Shown: in pieces, positions 54,327-63,378 of the stretch
How the letters are laid out: each line of letters starts with the position of its first letter
How positions within the stretch are numbered: the stretch's first letter is position 1
Source: Verrucomicrobia bacterium LP2A
GTDB taxonomy: Bacteria > Verrucomicrobiota > Verrucomicrobiia > Methylacidiphilales > Methylacidiphilaceae
Reading direction: 5' to 3'
NCBI GenBank assembly: GCA_000526255.1
Contig: JAFS01000001.1
Location: 434,001 to 498,000, forward strand
DNA: 64,000 nt
Position numbers and translations under genes: made by a program
Notes under the pieces: generated by a model
Seen by the model: only the letters and a program-made list of their open reading frames with translations
The model's database searches: none
What the model was told of the DNA's origin: nothing

Positions 54327-55734
54327 CCATCCCTTTCCCGTGATAGTCCGCGAGATTGAAGCCACAGAAGGGCCGCCAGCAGTATCCTTTTTCCTGGTGG
54401 CTGATGCAATTGAGATCGATCTCGCGATCGATCCCCGTTCTCACCAGCCCCGAAAAGAGCCGGACGTAAAAACGGGCGCGCGTCGCCGCTTCGTACTTCT
54501 CCCAAAGGCCCCCCCAGCCATGGTCCTCTTCGTACCGTGAGCAGACCAGGCCGGCGATTTGGGAGGGCTCCCAACCGGAGGCGAGCAGCACGCGGGTCAG
54601 CGCTTGCAGGTTGGTCGGCTTCAACAGGTGGGGGTTGGGGTCGCGGAGGCAGTGAGCGATGCAGGGCGGAAGCCCGCTCGGGCTGTCGGTCCGGTCGTTC
54701 CGGATCTCCTTCACCTCGCGGTGAGCCCGGGCCAAGGCGGACTCCTCATAGTCCGCAAGCCATCTGAGGATCGATGGAGCGGCATCGGGGATTTCGACCG
54801 AGATCTCCTCGGCCAGCCGGGCGGCCCGCTCCCAATCGACCCGGATCTCCAAAAGCTCTTCGAGCCGGGAGTCCGGGAATCGGGGCAGGAGGAGCGGAAT
54901 CGGGAGCTCCCTGCCGGCCCGTTCCCCATATTTTTCCCAGAGGACGCGGTGCTTCTGGTAGGCCGAAAAGGGACAGCGGGTCGCCCGACGGGGCAGCGGA
55001 TCGCCGAAGAGGGAGAGATCGAGCGAGACCGCTTCGCGACGACCGCTCGGCCCGATTCGTCCGACGGCAACGTCGGTCGGAACGGCCGGGATCCGCTCGA
55101 ACCCGTCGAGGGAGGAAGACTCGTATTCGTAAAAGATCCGGTGGACCAGATGCTCGAAGAGGCGGCCTAAGGTCTCGTAAGCCGCTGCCTCCGGTGGGGG
55201 AAACGCACGACCGAAGCGGGCTCCGAAGCGCTCGCCCCATTCGATCAGGTGCGGGGAAGCCGAGCCATGGGCGGCCAGCAACGCGAAGGCAGCCGAACGC
55301 TTCGGAATCCGGAAGACGAAATGGTATCCCTGGCCGGTCAGGATGGTCAGCGGCTCAATCCCGTAATCTCCCAAGCAGCGGCGGATCGTCCGGTAGAGCG
55401 GTTCGATCCTGGAGAAGACCTCCGCCGGCCGGAAGAAGACTTCGGCGGGGTAGTCCCAGTTGACGTATTCGATGTCGAGGATTCCCAGGAGCGCGGTTCG
55501 ATCCCAGATCGAGCGGAGAATATCCGCTCCGGCCTCGAGCAGATCCGTAAAGTGCTTTTTCTCCACCGAAGCATGGGGCTCGGCCGAAACGCCTTGCCCC
55601 ATCGCGACACCATACCCGACCAAGTAGATGCAGGAAAAGGCTCCGGGTTCTTCGGGCATTCCGCCGCAATACTCGGCGATCCGCCGGCGCACCGCGGTGT
55701 GGGCGTAGTACTCCCGAATGGTGCTGATTCCCAT
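54289..55734 (-). CDS. Putative archaeo-eukaryotic primase-like PriS-PriL fusion
   Basis: 481 residues, not a family I can name from memory. The N-terminal half has AEP-primase-like motifs: Asp87-Ile-Glu89 in ILDIEYVNWD, Gly-Tyr-His138 in TGQGYHFVF, and Asp239 in SLDLSLFGDP followed by basic RRATRCPFSAYQKHR. The C-terminal part resembles the iron-sulfur domain of PriL: LPPCIAHCL (Cys358), GLVCSRYEEDHGW, then three cysteines in LNCISHQEKGYCWRPFC (443, 452, 457). Together this reads as a catalytic PriS-like domain joined to a PriL-like FeS domain. The start at 55734 follows AAGGT. The stop overlaps the isomerase start. No helicase or phage genes are nearby. Confidence 0.55.
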   Translation of the reverse strand: MGISTIREYYAHTAVRRRIAEYCGGMPEEPGAFSCIYLVGYGVAMGQGVSAEPHASVEKKHFTDLLEAGADILRSIWDRTALLGILDIEYVNWDYPAEVFFRPAEVFSRIEPLYRTIRRCLGDYGIEPLTILTGQGYHFVFRIPKRSAAFALLAAHGSASPHLIEWGERFGARFGRAFPPPEAAAYETLGRLFEHLVHRIFYEYESSSLDGFERIPAVPTDVAVGRIGPSGRREAVSLDLSLFGDPLPRRATRCPFSAYQKHRVLWEKYGERAGRELPIPLLLPRFPDSRLEELLEIRVDWERAARLAEEISVEIPDAAPSILRWLADYEESALARAHREVKEIRNDRTDSPSGLPPCIAHCLRDPNPHLLKPTNLQALTRVLLASGWEPSQIAGLVCSRYEEDHGWGGLWEKYEAATRARFYVRLFSGLVRTGIDREIDLNCISHQEKGYCWRPFCGFNLADYHGKGMDGDRALDRGFLS

Positions 55735-56005
55735 CTTGATCTACCTTGCTTCATGTTGCGAAGCCTCGAAAGGCGGGAATGAGTTTTCTCGCTCGGGGGT
55801 CGACATCCGAAAGAGCGGGACGTCACGTCTCCCGCTCGCGGCTCTTGGGCTTTCCTGTCTTACCGATCCTCCAGGGAAGGGCCCTTTCGCCTCGGGCCGA
55901 AGTGGAAGAGGCTTTCATAAACCCCTTTGCTCAAGAAACATAAAAATGTCGCAACGCGCGGAATGTTGTGGCGCAACTGGGCCCGATTGGGCATGCTCTA
56001 CGGCC

Positions 56006-56158
56006 ATGAAGACCCGGTTCTCTCTCCTCTCTGTCGTGGGTAAGGTTCTGGTCGCCGCTTCGCTTCTGGCCATTGTCGCCTGCTCCGAAAAGCCCAAGCC
56101 GCAGCCGACGCAGCAGACGCCCGCTCCGACCTACCAGCCGCTCGACCACAAGAGCTAA
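56006..56158 (+). CDS. Small proline-rich lipoprotein
   Basis: 50 residues: a signal with lipobox LLAIVAC (Cys26), then SEKPKPQPTQQTPAPTYQPL and a short tail. Probable entericidin-like or spacer-type lipoprotein anchored in a membrane; function unknown. The start has no strong ribosome site, but the lipobox and the strong hairpin right after the stop support a real gene. Confidence 0.6.
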   Translation: MKTRFSLLSVVGKVLVAASLLAIVACSEKPKPQPTQQTPAPTYQPLDHKS

Positions 56159-56168
56159 CGAAACCCCG

Positions 56169-56202
56169 AAGGCGGGCGGGCCGGCGTTGGCCTACCCGCC
56201 TT
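56169..56202 (+). terminator. Hairpin terminator after the small lipoprotein gene
   Basis: AAGGCGGG (56169-56176) pairs with CCCGCCTT (56195-56202); the loop contains a second small stem GGCC/GGCC. A CTTTTTCT tract follows 12 bases later. It lies 10 bases after the lipoprotein stop. Confidence 0.6.
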
Positions 56203-56412
56203 CCTGGCAAAGCTCTTTTTCTCCGGCCGGTCGCAGGGCGCGCGTCGGATCTTCCTTGCGATGTCGGCTTACTCCGCCGGGAGGGTCATCCTGTACGGCG
56301 AGAGCCGAAGCAGCGCTTCATTCCCCGAGATTGCGTCAGAGCATCCGGGCTCGCCTCCCTTGAGCGCAAATGGGTAGAGTAAGGGGAATTCGATCCATCC
56401 TTCGGCGAGCCT

Positions 56413-57866
56413 ATGTTCTGCTCCATGCGGGGACGGCTGATCGTCCTTTTGCTCTTGCTCGTGGTGGCTACGGCGTCGGCGGCCGTCCTGATGGTCGGCC
56501 TCTTCGGCCAATCGGCTTCTGCCCGGACCGCCCAAGCCCAGGCCGAAAGCGGTCGGGCCTGTGACGCGATCGCCGAAGGCTTTGGGAGCTTGGCAGCGCA
56601 GCTCCCGAAGCCCTCGCCTCAAGGGGGGGAACCGGTTTTTCGCGCGCGCCTGGGCGAGCTTCTCCGCCACGCCCTGTCCGACCGACCGGGGATCGAAGGG
56701 GGCATCTGGGAGGAAGGAAGAGGTTCCTTGGCCTACGCCTACCCGACCTATCCGGGCGAGCGGCCGAAGACCGACGTTCCGGAGGCCGAGCTGCCCCGGA
56801 TTGAGACGGTCAATCGATCGTCCCTCAGAGGAAATCATTCGGTCGTCGTGCGCTATGCGACTCCTTCGCAAATCTTGCTGGTTACGGCCACCCCTCTCCA
56901 CGGCCCCGTGGCGGGCTTGACCGCCTGGACGATGACGCGGGTCTTCCCCTTTGCCGGTCGAAGCTACCGGCTCCTGATGGCCGGCCTGGCGATCCTCTTC
57001 GCGAACGTCTTCGTCGCGGCCCTCCTCCTCTCTCGCTTCACTCTGAGCTGGTCACACCATGTTCGGCGGATCGAAAGCGCCCTCCAGGCCCACGAGGTCA
57101 CCGATCTACCGATCTTGCCTCCGACGGGGGAGCGGGAGCTCGACCGAATCGTTTCGGCTCTCAACGATGCGGGCGCGCGCCTCTCCGAGGCTCGAAGGAA
57201 GGCGGACCGCCTCGCCCGACAGATGGCGGCCGGCGAGCGGCTGGCGGCGATCGGGCGCGTCTCGGCGGGCATCGCGCACGAAATTCGCAACCCGATCGCC
57301 GCGATGCGGCTCAAGGCCGAAAACGCCTTGAGCGGCGACACTTCGGCCAAGGAGGGAGCTCTGCGTATGGTCCTCAGCCAGATCGAGCGCCTCGACGCGC
57401 TCCTCCGCCGTCTCCTTTCGGTCACCGAGAGAGAAGGGCTTCGGCGGGAACCGGTCGAGCTCGAGCCCTTCCTCGCTTCCTGCGCCTCGACGCTTGCGGA
57501 ACTTGCGAAGGCCAAGCGCGTGGTCCTCGTTTCCTCCGCCGATGTAAAGGAAGGCTCGTTCGATCCGGCACAGGTGCATCGCGCGCTCGACAACCTCCTG
57601 CGCAATGCGATCGAAGCCGCCCCGGAGGGGAGCGAGGTCCAGTTATGCGTCCGGAAGCGCCCGGACGGCCTGGTCTTTTCGGTTCACGACGAGGGCGAAG
57701 GCCCGCCGCCTTCCCTTCGCGAGCAGCTCTTCGAACCGTTCGTCACTGGCCGAGCGGGCGGAACGGGGCTTGGGCTCTCGATCGTCCGGGAGGTCGCATC
57801 CGCGCACGGGGGGACGGCGCGACTCGTCGAAGAGGGAGCGGGCACGACCTTTGAGCTGATTCTTCC

Positions 57867-57882
<16 letters not shown>
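56413..57882 (+). CDS. Sensor histidine kinase (second two-component system)
   Basis: 489 residues. Membrane helices at about 8-28 and 186-207 bracket a periplasmic sensor of about 150 residues; then a HAMP-like linker, HisKA with His289 (GIAHEIRNPIAAMRL), and HATPase motifs NLLRNAIEAAPEG, HDEGEGP and GGTGLGLSIV. Its last 16 bases overlap the start of the NtrC-type regulator, its cognate partner. Start could also be the ATG at 56425. Signal unknown. Confidence 0.9.
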
Positions 57883-59207
<1,325 letters not shown>

Positions 59208-60042
59208 CCGCCATTTTTCACCAACGCGAGGTTTCGCGCAAGAGAGGAAGGCCCGAGTCGATGGCGAGGATGTTCGGCCGGGAAAGGGTCTTCGTGAGCG
59301 GGGATGGAGCAAGAGTTTTGCTCGATTTGGCTGAATGCGAGCTCTGCAAAGGGCAAAAATCCGCTTTGGGAACAAGCCTCCGCCCGATGGGAGGCTCTGC
59401 TGCAGCGGGAAGCGCTCTGGTATCAAACCCGAGCACCACCTCCTTGAGCGGCTGGGGATGCGATTCGAGGGAGAGATCGACCAGCAGCCGGTCGATCGCT
59501 TCGGCCGAGGAATCGATCTTGTGGTAGCCTTCGCTTCGACCGACCCGTTCCAGGCGGCTCAAGCGTACTCTTGCCCGCCAGATCCTCTTCCCGATCCCTT
59601 TTGCCGCTTAGGAGAGCCACCAACGGATCGGTACGCAGCCGCTCGGGGTCATTGAGATCCTCGGTAGCCCAGCGCCATCCCGAAGATGCGCGGCACCCGC
59701 ATCTCCCGCAGCTGATGCACAATGCGCCCCGGATGGAGTCGATCCCGGAAGCAACGCTCCAGCCGTCTTCACCAACCGATCTTCCGATCCGCTTCTCGTA
59801 AGAGGATCGCACCCCATCGCTCGAAACCCGAGCGAGGGAAATCCCGCCTTTCCCCCGACGCGCAAAATGGGCGGTAAACCCAAAAGCCCCTTGGATCTAC
59901 TCTGTCAGGAAAGGCCGCTTTTACTCCTGGTTGTAATTACGTCTCGTTCACGCACTTTATACCCGGGAAAGGCGGCCTTTCCTATGCTCTTTTGCCGGCT
60001 TTCTTGCTGCCGCCTACGGTTGTCCTTCGTGAGAAATGGCGG
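59208..60042. mobile_element. IS1380-type remnant (copy B)
   Basis: About 835 bases between CCGCCATTTTTCAC (59208) and its inverse GTGAGAAATGGCGG (60029-60042). Full IS1380 elements are about 1.7 kb, so half is missing. Left flank is CTAG, right flank TTAA. The first 215 bases and last 90 bases are shared with copy A at 40783-41264; the middle holds transposase debris on the minus strand. Confidence 0.75.
59430..59880 (-). pseudogene. IS1380-family transposase, N-terminal remnant
   Basis: Broken into at least three frames. Recognisable pieces are TEDLNDPERLRTDPLVALLSG, then DLAGKSTLE, then (other frame) RLERVGRSEGYHKIDSS and VDLSLESHPQPLKEVVLGFD. These match the start of IS1380 transposases up to just before the first catalytic acidic motif. 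Everything after VVLGFDT is lost to a deletion that joins the gene to the element's left-end sequence. Confidence 0.65.
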
Positions 60043-60194
60043 TTAAAGCGGCGCAGGCAGAGCATGCCCGGTCGGGAGGCTTGCGAGAGCCGTCCGCGCC
60101 TTTGCTCCCGGAAACGCGGGCATTGGGCGCAACCTGGGCATTGCTGGCGCAATTTCGGTACGCGAACCGTCGGCAGCACTATTCGGCGGATGTC
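60043..60194 (+). pseudogene. IS607-type tnpB 3' tail fragment
   Basis: The 150 bases are similar to the inverse of about 42570-42715, the 3' end of the IS607-type tnpB. In frame it reads EHARSGGLREPSAPLLPETR, then ALGATWALLAQFRYANRRQ and HYSADV. Beyond the IS605-type element that interrupts it, the frame resumes with VNPGSTMI at 62008. It shows a second IS607 copy once lay here and was cut by both neighbouring elements. Confidence 0.65.
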
Positions 60195-60211
60195 TTGACA
60201 TCCTCCCCGGC

Positions 60212-61471
60212 CTAAATTCCGGAGATTCCTACGGCGCTCAATCCGGGCTTGAACCGGAATGAGCCGCTTCGGCGGGTTCCTGCTGCTGGCGACTTGATGC
60301 CGCTCACTTCACAGGCGATCCGGGCGTGTCCCGCCCTTAGAACATTGATCGCGCCGACCAAATCGGCGTTTTCCTCAAAACCGCACTCCACACACATGAA
60401 CTGGGCTTGCGTCCGACGGTTGTCCGCCGACCCATGGCCGCAACACGGACAAGTCCGGCTCGTGTTCTGCGGCGGCACGACTAGGAGCCAGCCGCCTCTC
60501 CACTCCATCTTGTACTCCAGCTGCCGCCGGAACTCGAACCAGCCTTGGTCGAGGATGGACTTGTTCAGTCCAGGCTTGGCCCGAACGTTCCTTCCCGGTG
60601 CATCCGCCGCGCCCGAAGCCGACTGGGACATGTTCCGCACCTGCAACTCCTCGATGCACACCATCGCGTGGTTTTTGCTGATCGTGGTCGTGACTGTGTG
60701 CAGGGAGTCGCGGCGGGCATTGCCGATGCGGGAATGAATCTTCTGGATTCGGGCCTTGGCCTTCTTCCAGTTGTTGCTGAACTTGATCTTGCGGCTCATG
60801 GCCTGCTGCGCCTTGCACAGGGCGGTTTCATGCCGCTTGAAGCTGTTGAGCGGCGCATAAAACGTGCCGTCCGAGAGGGTGGCAAACCGTGCCACACCCA
60901 TGTCGATGCCGACCGCGCCGCCCTTCGGGATGGGTTGCTCGACTTCGCGCTCGGTCTGAATGCTCACGTACCACTTGCCGCAGGACTGGCTGACGGTGAC
61001 GTTCTTCACCGTCCCAAGCGCCTCCCGGCTGAGGCGGACCCGCAGCCAGCCCAGCTTGGGCAGGAACAGGCGGCTATTCGCCTGGTCGAGCTTGATCTAT
61101 TTCGGGTCGGGGTAACGGAAGCGATCCGACTGGCCCTTCCTCTTGAAGCGCGGGAAGTCGGCCCGCTGGGCAAAGAAGTTACTGTAGGCCCGCTCCAAAT
61201 CCTTGAGCGCCTGTTGCAAGGGATGAACAGGCGCATCGGCCAGCCAAGGCGCGACACGCCCGGAAGGCATGGGCTCGCCGTTACGCCATTTCGTAAGTTC
61301 CTTGCACAGCCCGGCGTAACTGAGCTTCTTCTCTCCGGCATCGTAACGCGCCATCTGCAAGTTCAACGCCTCGTTGAACACAACCCGGCACGAGCCAGCG
61401 AAGCGGCGCATTTGCCGCTCTTGCTGGCCGTCTGGCCGCAGTTGGTACTGGAAGGCTTGAAGTCGTTGCAT
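60212..61471 (-). pseudogene. tnpB: IS605-type TnpB RNA-guided nuclease with one amber codon
   Basis: 419 codons in one frame interrupted only by TAG at 61097-61099 (after RFRYPDPK, before IKLDQANSR). RuvC residues are intact: Asp in VGIDMGVARFATL, Glu in MVCIEELQVRN, Asp in ENADLVGAINVLRAG; the zinc finger is CPCCG...CVECG. TAG probably replaced CAG. TnpB proteins cut DNA using a guide RNA made from the element's right end. The protein is likely inactive unless TAG is read through or translation restarts. Confidence 0.85.
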
Positions 61472-61907
61472 GCCTCAATCACACTCTTGGTCTATTAGCA
61501 ATGACAACGATATTCGACACGGGCGGCATTGCGTTTTCAAGATGCACGTTCATTTGGTCTTCGTGGCGAAATACCGCCGCAGAGTGTTCGATGGCGATGC
61601 CATCGAGCGGCTTCGCCCCATCTTCGCCAAGACCTGCGCCGATTTCGAGGCACAACTGATTGAGATGGACGGCGAGGACGATCATGTTCACCTGCTTGTG
61701 GAGTATCCGCCAAAGGTGGCTGTCTCCAATCTCGTGAACAGTCTCAAGGGCGTTTCCAGCCGCCTGTTGCGCAAGGAACGGCCAGACATCCAGAAATGCT
61801 ACTGGAAGGGCGTGCTGTGGTCGCCGTCCTACTTTGCCTCTAGCTGCGGCGGTGCGCCGATTTCCATTATCCGCCAGTACATCGAACAGCAACAGACGCC
61901 TCACTGA
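61470..61907 (+). CDS. tnpA: IS200/IS605 TnpA, Y1 HUH transposase
   Basis: 145 residues. HUH motif in DDHVHLLVEYPP and catalytic tyrosine in IIRQYIEQQ are present; KMHVHLVFVAKYRRRVF is the conserved first strand. It catalyses single-strand excision and insertion at TTGAC-like sites. The gene looks intact and could also mobilise the second copy at 63379. It diverges from tnpB with a 2-base start overlap. Confidence 0.93.
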   Translation: MPQSHSWSISNDNDIRHGRHCVFKMHVHLVFVAKYRRRVFDGDAIERLRPIFAKTCADFEAQLIEMDGEDDHVHLLVEYPPKVAVSNLVNSLKGVSSRLLRKERPDIQKCYWKGVLWSPSYFASSCGGAPISIIRQYIEQQQTPH

Positions 61908-62039
61908 AAACGAGCCGGGCGAGTTTCGGCGAAGCCAAACCCAAGGACGGCTGCACCGTCCGCGCTGTCCTTCCCCGCCCTGAACGGCGAGGCTTGTCGC
62001 GCACCCGGTCAATCCTGGTTCGACGATGATACTGGTGAT

Positions 62040-62136
62040 GCAGAACGTGCCTTCTGCGGGCACGGATAGGCATCAAAAAGCAACTTTTGGCTTGATATGT
62101 TCTATTGTATGAGCAGAACGTGCCTTGGCAAGGCAC
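62040..62136 (+). promoter_or_regulatory. Candidate AbiEi operators
   Basis: The direct repeat GCAGAACGTGCCTT occurs at 62040-62053 and 62113-62126. Each copy belongs to an inverted repeat: CGTGCC-n7-GGCACG (62046-62064) and GTGCCTT-GGC-AAGGCAC (62120-62136). The AT-richer interval between them should hold the abiE promoter. AbiEi antitoxins are known to repress their operon through two inverted repeats, so the layout fits. Confidence 0.6.
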
Positions 62137-62139
62137 CAA

Positions 62140-62973
62140 ATGCTGACGAACAGTACATCCCTCAAGACCCTGGGCCCCCAGGCGGCCAAGCTGGTGACGA
62201 CGCTCCACGAGCAGAGCCGTTCCGTCTTCCGCCTCGAGGACGTCCGCGGCATCACGGGCCTCTCGGAGACCTCCGCGAGGAGCTTCGTCCGCAAGCTCGT
62301 GGACCGGGGCGTGGCGGCCCGCCTGAAGCCCGGTCTCTACGTCCTGGTCCCCTTCGAGTTGGGCAGGGAGTGCCAGTACGCGGGCAACCCGCTCGTCGTC
62401 GCCCGCGAGATCATGCATGGCGAGGAGTACTACCTCTCCCACTCCACCGCCATGGAGATCCACGGCATGACGACCCAACCCCAGCTGGTCGTCATCGTCA
62501 GCACGCCCGAGCCTCGGCGGCCCGTGACGACGCTGGGCGTGGAGTTCCGGTTCGTCCGCTGCCGGCGCAAGCACCTTTTCGGACTCACCGAACACTGGGT
62601 GACCAAGCAGGAGAAGGTGTGCGTGAGCGACCTGGAACGGACAATCATCGACGGGCTCAAACAGCCCCAGCACTGCGGCGGTCTGACCGAGGTCGCCAAG
62701 GGCCTCTGGATGCGGCGCCAGGACGTGAACGCCGACCGGCTCGTCGAGTACGCCAAGCGGATCGGGGTCGGAGCGGTCGTGCGCCGGCTGGGGTTCCTGT
62801 TGGAGACCTACGAGCTGGCGGCGCCGCCCGATCTCGACCGCCTTCGCGAGGGTCTCACGGCGACCTACGTCCGCCTGGACCCGGTGTTGCCGGCTGAGGG
62901 GAAGCGCCTGCGCCGCTGGCGGCTTCAGCTCAACGTCGAACCCGAAGAACTCCGGGCCGTCGCGAGGACTTGA
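62140..62973 (+). CDS. abiEi: AbiEi antitoxin / transcriptional repressor
   Basis: 277 residues. Winged-helix N terminus (VFRLEDVRGITGLSETSARSF, LVDRGVAARLKPGLYVLVP) followed by the AbiEi_1-type domain (YYLSHSTAMEIHGMTTQPQ, VCVSDLERTIIDGLKQPQHCG). Type IV antitoxin that neutralises AbiEii and represses the operon. The start at 62140 has AAGG six bases upstream within the second operator; a TTG at 62125 lies in the operator itself. abiEii begins 3 bases after its stop. Confidence 0.9.
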   Translation: MLTNSTSLKTLGPQAAKLVTTLHEQSRSVFRLEDVRGITGLSETSARSFVRKLVDRGVAARLKPGLYVLVPFELGRECQYAGNPLVVAREIMHGEEYYLSHSTAMEIHGMTTQPQLVVIVSTPEPRRPVTTLGVEFRFVRCRRKHLFGLTEHWVTKQEKVCVSDLERTIIDGLKQPQHCGGLTEVAKGLWMRRQDVNADRLVEYAKRIGVGAVVRRLGFLLETYELAAPPDLDRLREGLTATYVRLDPVLPAEGKRLRRWRLQLNVEPEELRAVART

Positions 62974-62976
62974 CCC

Positions 62977-63378
62977 ATGATTCCCCAGCGGGACCTCTCG
63001 CTTCTTTCCAACCGCCTCGTCGAGCGGGGAGGCCGGCGCATCCCGGAGACCGTTCTGGAGCGCGACTACTGCCTCTCGTGGCTCCTGGTGGGATTGTCCC
63101 GCAGCCCGCTCCGGGACCGCCTCGCGTTCAAGGGAGGGACCGCGCTCAAGAAGTGCTACTTTGCGGACTACCGGTTCTCCGAGGACCTGGACTTCACGTT
63201 GGTGGAAGAGACGCCGTGGGATGAGATCGAACGGTGTCTCGACGCAGCCTTCGAGGAGACGCGGAGGGCTTCCGGCGTGGAGATCCGTCTCGACCGTCTG
63301 GACCATCATTCCCACGAGAACAGCCACACGTTCTACCTGGCCTATGAGGGCCCTCTCCCGTCGGCGCGCGGGAAGACC
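62977..63378 (+). pseudogene. abiEii: AbiEii nucleotidyltransferase toxin, interrupted by an IS605-type copy
   Basis: First 134 residues only: MIPQRDLSLLSNRLVERGG, LERDYCLSWLL, the nucleotidyltransferase motif FKGGTALKKCYF with FSEDLDFTLVEE, and FYLAYEGPLPSARGK. The frame then enters the insertion and ends within 21 bases. If the element is removed at its TTGA end and the GTCAA target is restored, the junction would read ARGKTVK, as expected for this family. The rest of the gene should lie beyond the window. Inactive as it stands. Confidence 0.85.

Larger units (their letters stand above)
60195..62007. mobile_element. IS200/IS605-family element with divergent tnpA and tnpB
   Basis: About 1.81 kb. 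On the minus strand the right end closes with TCAA (plus TTGA at 60195-60198) and the left end is preceded by TTGAC (plus GTCAA at 62008-62012), the expected arrangement for IS605-type single-strand transposition. Subterminal hairpin sequence CTCCCCGGCCTAAATTCCGG lies next to the tnpB stop. tnpA and tnpB start codons overlap in GCATGC. Nearly the same right end recurs at 63379. Confidence 0.85.
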
